DNA from: Euperipatoides rowelli
Lineage: Eukaryota; Onychophora; Udeonychophora; Euonychophora; Peripatopsidae
Strand: one strand, 5' to 3'
Assembly: GCA_003024985.2 (NCBI GenBank)
Contig: PXIH01S0004921.1
DNA: 10,870 nucleotides
Shown here: positions 7,877 through 10,870 of the stretch, one piece after another
Numbering within the stretch: position 1 is the first letter of the stretch
Layout: every line of letters starts with the position of its first letter
Program-made: the position numbers and the translations under genes
The notes under the pieces: generated by a model
The model's input: only the letters and a program-made list of their open reading frames with translations
Databases searched by the model: none
Told to the model about the DNA's origin: nothing

Positions 7877-8280
7877 TTGTATCACATTAATAAAAGCCGC
7901 CACAACGTAAAGAATGAATGTTTTAATTTAATGTATTTGTAACAATATATTATATATAAATTTTAGCTTTCTGCACTTCTTCTCCATGTAAACTTTAACT
8001 CTGCTAAATCTCACACTCCTCCGTGTGCGCAATATGCTTAAAAATGGGTACAAAGTTTTCCCTTCCAGTATTAATATATAGATTATCCTGAAACTGCATT
8101 TGAAGAAGACTCTGAAAAGTATATTTATCATTAACAACAGATTCACCATGTATTAAACGTAGCGCCATTACAATTACTAGCACTCTACAAAGTGATAGCT
8201 TTATGCTGCTACGTACATTTATGCAAATTTGTGTGCAGATGTTTGAATCTGATGTTGACCCTACAAAGTCAAAACACGAC
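7877..8280 (-). other. LINE-B 5' leader region
   Basis: About 400 nt from the element 5' end to the chosen ORF1 start. LINE promoters usually lie in this region, but no specific promoter motif could be identified. It contains the 54-codon frame at 8004-8168. Confidence 0.6.
8004..8168 (-). CDS. Short upstream ORF of LINE-B, possible ORF1 N-terminal piece
   Basis: A 54-codon frame starts at the ATG at 8166-8168 (MALRLIHGESVVNDKYTF) and ends at a TAG at 8004-8006. It is hydrophilic, with an ordinary amino-acid mix (YINTGRENFVPIFKHI), unlike the Leu/Ile/Phe-rich noise of other frames in this AT-rich DNA, and it begins 112 nt after the element 5' end. It may be the true start of ORF1, now cut off by a stop, or a separate upstream ORF in the leader. 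No known domain is recognised. An overlapping minus-strand frame (7928-8149) looks like a shadow. Confidence 0.45.
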   Translation of the reverse strand: MALRLIHGESVVNDKYTFQSLLQMQFQDNLYINTGRENFVPIFKHIAHTEECEI

Positions 8281-8296
8281 TGATATTATTTCCAAC
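8281..8296. repeat. Target-site duplication of LINE-B, 5' copy
   Basis: TGATATTATTTCCAAC matches 5189-5204 with one mismatch. The three T that follow also match the first bases of the poly(T) side, so the true duplication could be up to 19 bp. It sets the 5' boundary of LINE-B at 8280. Confidence 0.85.
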
Positions 8297-8409
8297 TTTG
8301 TCAATTTTATTTTATTTTGTCAAAAACTATACGTTTAATTCATCAAATTTCCTTATTTTATTTAAAAAGGCGTAAAACAAGCTTTAGCATAGATATATAG
8401 TAGATACAC

Positions 8410-8431
8410 AATAATAATAATAATGATAAAG

Positions 8432-8468
<37 letters not shown>

Positions 8469-8526
8469 TAAAGATAATAATAATGATAATAATAATAATA
8501 ATAATAATATAATGATAATAATAATA
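8410..8526 (+). repeat. (AAT)n microsatellite, left
   Basis: About 117 nt of AAT units broken by GATAAAGATAAT words. The long Ile- and Leu-rich minus-strand frames across it are translation of the repeat, not genes. The GATAAAGATAAT interruption is shared with the tract at 9649-9812, which suggests the two tracts have a common origin. Confidence 0.97.
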
Positions 8527-8565
8527 TTTTTTTTGGTGAGCTTCTCCCTCATGCATGTAAATTGA

Positions 8566-8700
8566 TTAGCAAAACAGCAAACTCCTCATGCACCATTAAA
8601 TTAAATTTTATTTTTCTACAAAGATATGCAATACAATATATCAATCTTTGAGATCTTTCATGTTATTCTTAACATTGTTCAGGAACTGCTCTGTAAAAAA
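8566..8700 (+). repeat. Left inverted arm of PLE
   Basis: Begins TTAGCAAAACAGCAAACTCC and ends CTGTAAAAAA. It is the reverse complement of 9517-9651 at about 124 of 135 positions without gaps. Past the outer end the two flanks differ: here unique sequence (ATGCATGTAAATTGA) separates it from the microsatellite. Confidence 0.92.
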
Positions 8701-8752
8701 TGGTTATACATATAATCAATTTACCTAATTAAATTATATACAAACAATTAAT

Positions 8753-8926
8753 TTAAAAGCAAAATAATATCCCTACCCTTGATTCACCTCTGTGATCGTG
8801 ATGTTGGGTTGACAATTTATCATTACTTAAATACTCATGTGCATGGACTGAAAGACGATGACCAGACGTACCGACATAACATGATGCACATGTGCATTCA
8901 AACATATATATACAACAGATGTGGGG
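8753..8926 (-). pseudogene. PLE GIY-YIG endonuclease remnant
   Basis: PLE retroelements carry a C-terminal GIY-YIG nuclease that cuts target DNA. This 57-codon frame shows the two strand motifs as CIYMFEC and CYVGTSG, spaced by a Cys-rich insert (CTCASC) of the kind typical for PLEs. HRLSVHAHEYL follows. In the family the last stretch reads about RxLxxRxxEH, with the first helix Arg catalytic. Here that Arg position is His and the EH pair is EY, so the active site is damaged. After LSNDKLSTQHHDH the frame ends at a stop at 8753. A TGA closes the frame just upstream of 8926, and the sequence between it and the RT part (8927-9008) shows only weak resemblance to a linker. Confidence 0.78.
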
Positions 8927-9008
8927 TCAGGGGGGGATTATTTAACAATTTTTCTGAAGCCTTAAAATATCTTAAAAATTTGGGTGATGCAGATCAGATA
9001 ACTTGAGT

Positions 9009-9655
9009 TTAAACGATTAGTGTTTGATGACTATAACGATAGATAAGATGGTTGCTTGATGCCTCAACATTGACTGAGCCATACATCGATTCAACATCAA
9101 GGGAGATCAATCTATATGTAGGCAGTTTTTTAACTTTAGATAGTTCAGAAACTAATTGCCGTGAATTTTTAATATTAAATGATGATTTATTATATTTGGA
9201 TAAGTTTCTATATAGCCATTTTGGCATATTTGAATAGAATAAGGCCACTGTAGAAACTAATGGGTGATACCCACCCTCAATTTTATGGTTTTTAAATTTT
9301 ACATCTATTTGGAGATGCATAACTACTTTTTGGAGATAGATGTTGATATAATTGCTTAGTTATGCTTCCTGACTCATATAATGAATATAAAAATATTTTG
9401 AACTTATTAAACATTGTAAAATCTTTATCTTTCTTCATCAATATAAAATGATTTTTTATTAAGGCATCAATCATCTCAGAAATACATTTATCTTTATAGA
9501 CTGCTATGTAAAACAATTTTTTACAGAGTAGTTCCTGAAGAATGTTAATAATAACATGAAAGATCTTGAAGATGGATATATTGAAGTGAATATCTTTGTA
9601 GAAAAATAAAATTAAATTTAATGGTGCATGAGGAGTTTGCTGTTTTACTAATAAT
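9009..9655 (-). pseudogene. PLE reverse transcriptase, N-terminal half up to motif A
   Basis: Frame one (about 9292-9655) carries LMKKDKDF, then LYESGSITKQLYQHLSPKSS, matching the PLE region where a short 'gxI....y..L.P' segment precedes the PK.HK motif. Frame two (9009-9320) carries FKNHKIEGGYHPLVSTV (family: PKiHK...pLRPIVStv), then PKWLYRNLS, FNIKNSRQLVSEL and finally ISLDVESMYGSVNVE. The last is RT motif A (SfDV.sLftnvP) with the catalytic Asp kept. The two frames overlap at about 9292-9320, so one frameshift separates them. After motif A the sequence stops resembling RT, with no YADD motif. The Leu-rich N-terminal extension into 9656-9777 is only translation of the microsatellite. Confident as PLE RT, inactive. 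Confidence 0.88.
9517..9651 (-). repeat. Right inverted arm of PLE
   Basis: Reverse-complement partner of 8566-8700. Its outer end TGCTGTTTTACTAA runs directly into the (AAT)n tract. On the minus strand it reads in frame with the RT N-terminal segment. Confidence 0.92.
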
Positions 9656-9812
9656 AATAATAATGATGATGATGATGATAAAGATAATAATAATGATGAT
9701 GATAAAGATAATAATGATAATGATAATAATAATGATAATAATGATAATAATAATAATGATAATAATAATAATAACAATAATAATATAATAATAATGGTAA
9801 TAATAATAATAA
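9649..9812 (+). repeat. (AAT)n / (GAT)n microsatellite, middle
   Basis: About 164 nt of AAT units mixed with GAT and GATAAAGAT words, in the same strand sense as the left tract. It exactly fills the gap between the PLE right arm and the left end of the large palindrome. Confidence 0.97.
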
Positions 9813-10267
9813 TGAGGAGATAGGTGAATTCAGCTATATAAGTAACTCAAGCTTTGTTGAATGAATAGCATATATAAAGAGTATAGGCTATAGGTATATG
9901 TTGTTGAAAAAAAAGCTATGGAGAGCAGCACATTAATGGTAAATTTATAACAGCATTTAATTATCCAAGATCTTTCATACATAAATTCGTAATCATCAGG
10001 GTGGTGAACATCTAAATGAAAAACACACATAAATATAGGAGGATGAATAAATATTCTTCCTCCTATATTTATGTGTTTTTCATTTAGATGCTCACCTTCC
10101 TGATGATTACGAATTTATGTATGAAAGATCTTGGATAATTAAATGTTAATGTGCTTTTCTCCATAGTTTTTGTCAACAACATATGCCTATAGTCTATATT
10201 CTTTATATATGCTATTCATTCAACAAACTTGCGTTATTTATATAGCTGAATTCACCTATCTCCTCAT
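9812..10267. repeat. 456-bp near-perfect palindrome (giant hairpin)
   Basis: The left arm 9812-10043 (232 nt) and right arm 10058-10267 (210 nt) are reverse complements, roughly 90% identical, around a 14-nt centre TGAATAAATATTCT that is itself partly self-complementary. The ends read ATGAGGAGATAGGTGAATTC on each strand. The main length difference is about 17 nt present only in the left arm at about 9937-9954. Both arms can be read as a short segment containing PDDYEFMYERSW (left arm minus strand, right arm plus strand), but I recognise no domain and the differences include amino-acid changes. It may be a foldback element, a head-to-head duplication, or a replication-generated inverted duplication. 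No target duplication is evident because of the microsatellite flank. Confidence 0.93.
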
Positions 10268-10311
10268 CAAATTGCATCAAGTAACCAGAAAAGAAGAAAT
10301 TACCAGCCTCC

Positions 10312-10342
<31 letters not shown>

Positions 10343-10344
10343 TA
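10312..10344 (+). repeat. (AAT)n microsatellite, right
   Basis: About ten AAT units ending in GATAAA, 45 bp beyond the palindrome and in the same sense as the other two tracts. Confidence 0.97.
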
Positions 10345-10870
10345 AAAACTTAAAGCTAAAACTTTATATTTAAAATTATAAAGAAAATGAAAAGAAAAAA
10401 AACTGAGATTACAAAAGGAAGCTTTCAAATTTGTTTTGAGTCCCCGATTAATTTGATAATGGAGCTGTTTTTACAGCTGTTTTCTTCTAAACGATTTATC
10501 GTGTAAATAGAGGTATGTTCAACTTGTATTAAAGGTCATTTTGATTTTTTTTTTTAAAAAAAATCATAATAGCACAAAGGATGAATTTAATTATGATTTT
10601 TTACAAGAATTTAAACAATTAGACCATAGGATTTTCACCTTTAGCTGACGAAGATAGCAAATATTCTAAAGATAAGTATTAAAAAATTCTATTCATCTCT
10701 GACAAACACATAACAACCCATCTCCCCAATTATATATGCTAGACAATGTTTTATGGCGGAGGATCTAAATACAATTATTTAAAAAAATGAATTGTAAATA
10801 ACTATTTTATTTTATTTATTTTTTTTCTGGTGGATATTTTTTTAGTAAAAATCTTTGAAAATCAATAATA
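10345..10870. other. AT-rich flank, nothing recognised
   Basis: No protein motif, RNA gene or element boundary was found. A 6-bp hairpin, AGCTGT-TTTT-ACAGCT, lies at 10463-10478, and homopolymer A and T runs occur at about 10540-10565. Confidence 0.6.

Larger units (their letters stand above)
5205..8280 (-). mobile_element. LINE-B: internally deleted L1-group non-LTR retrotransposon with TSD and poly(A)
   Basis: The minus strand from 8280 to 5205 holds a 5' leader, ORF1 (RRM and CCHC knuckle), ORF2 endonuclease, RT thumb, C-terminal zinc finger, 3' UTR, AATAAA and a 16-nt poly(A). A 16-bp duplication with one mismatch brackets it. At about 3.08 kb it is roughly half the length usual for a two-ORF LINE. 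The missing piece is internal: the rest of the endonuclease and all RT catalytic motifs between about 6397 and 6430. Both ends therefore survive, unlike the common 5'-truncated insertion. The L1-group placement rests on the thumb motif (IQISNIYLIPKILY) and the GGLGPH motif that follows it. Frameshifts and stops throughout show it is dead. It shares orientation and clade with LINE-A but is a different family. Confidence 0.85.
8566..9651 (-). mobile_element. Penelope-like element (PLE) fragment with inverted terminal arms
   Basis: A 1086-bp unit is bounded by 135-bp arms, 8566-8700 and 9517-9651. They are reverse complements with about 11 mismatches and no gaps. On the minus strand it encodes the N-terminal part of a PLE reverse transcriptase and then a GIY-YIG-type endonuclease remnant, the domain order peculiar to Penelope-like elements. 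The right arm is part of the RT reading frame, so the left arm is an inverted copy of coding sequence placed beyond the endonuclease end. PLE copies with inverted or direct terminal repeats are well known. The middle and C-terminal RT motifs are missing. An (AAT)n tract begins directly at the right end and another lies about 40 bp beyond the left end. Confidence 0.85.

Noticed and set aside
7928-8149. Minus-strand open frame rich in Ile, Leu, Arg and Lys within the LINE-B leader
   Set aside because: It overlaps the better-composed 54-codon frame in another phase and looks like AT-rich noise.
8358-8556. Long Ile-rich and Leu-rich open frames on the minus strand
   Set aside because: They are translations of the (AAT)n microsatellite in two frames and have no protein features.
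8779-9006. Plus-strand open frame of 75 codons
   Set aside because: Antisense to the GIY-YIG remnant on the minus strand, which carries recognisable motifs.
9052-9237. Plus-strand open frame of 61 codons
   Set aside because: Exactly antisense to the PLE RT segment with motif A; a shadow frame.
8566-9651. Inverted arms read as DNA transposon terminal inverted repeats
   Set aside because: The interior encodes PLE reverse transcriptase and GIY-YIG, and one arm is itself part of the RT frame, so PLE terminal repeats explain it better.
8410-10344. Repeated spaced units that might suggest a CRISPR array
   Set aside because: These are trinucleotide microsatellites in eukaryotic DNA, with no conserved repeat and unique spacer pattern.
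10463-10478. 6-bp hairpin AGCTGT-TTTT-ACAGCT as a terminator
   Set aside because: No gene ends nearby, and short perfect hairpins are expected by chance in this composition.

Overview
The window looks like AT-rich (roughly 70% A+T by eye) nuclear DNA of an invertebrate animal, in a repeat-filled intergenic region. No intact host gene, tRNA, rRNA or bacterial-type operon is visible. The organism call rests on the combination of L1-group LINEs with a type I ORF1 (RRM plus CCHC knuckle), a Penelope-like element with a GIY-YIG endonuclease, a Harbinger-like MITE, (AAT)n microsatellites and short TTAGGG-type repeats. A mollusc or cnidarian would fit, but the species cannot be fixed from the sequence.

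Layout. 1-1937: a decayed LINE copy (LINE-A) on the minus strand. It has ORF1 remnants (RRM, CCHC knuckles, basic tail) and then the ORF2 AP-type endonuclease, and it runs off the left edge of the window through a 44-nt tandem duplication. 1941-2650: a 710-bp MITE with 17-bp terminal inverted repeats and a TAA target duplication, immediately upstream of the recognisable ORF1 of LINE-A. 2654-5188: non-coding DNA with several diverged direct and inverted repeats, a short TTAGGG-like tract and simple AT repeats. 5205-8280: a second LINE copy (LINE-B), also on the minus strand. It is delimited by a 16-bp target-site duplication with one mismatch, and has a 16-nt poly(A) tail and an AATAAA signal. 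It keeps both ends but lacks the middle: the endonuclease runs directly into the RT thumb and C-terminal zinc finger. 8410-8526: an (AAT)n microsatellite. 8566-9651: a Penelope-like element (PLE) fragment on the minus strand with 135-bp inverted terminal arms (about 92% identical). It holds the RT N-terminal part up to catalytic motif A and a GIY-YIG remnant, again with the RT core missing. 9649-9812: a second (AAT)n tract. 9812-10267: a near-perfect 456-bp palindrome with a 14-nt centre. 10312-10344: a third (AAT)n tract. 10345-10870: AT-rich sequence with nothing recognised.

All coding relics are broken by stops and frameshifts, so nothing here is likely to make an active protein. The notable points are two related but distinct LINE families in the same orientation, two unrelated retroelements that have each lost the RT catalytic core while keeping both ends, and the alternation of trinucleotide tracts, inverted-repeat PLE and giant hairpin at 8.4-10.3 kb. 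Family assignments come from motif reading only; no database search was possible.
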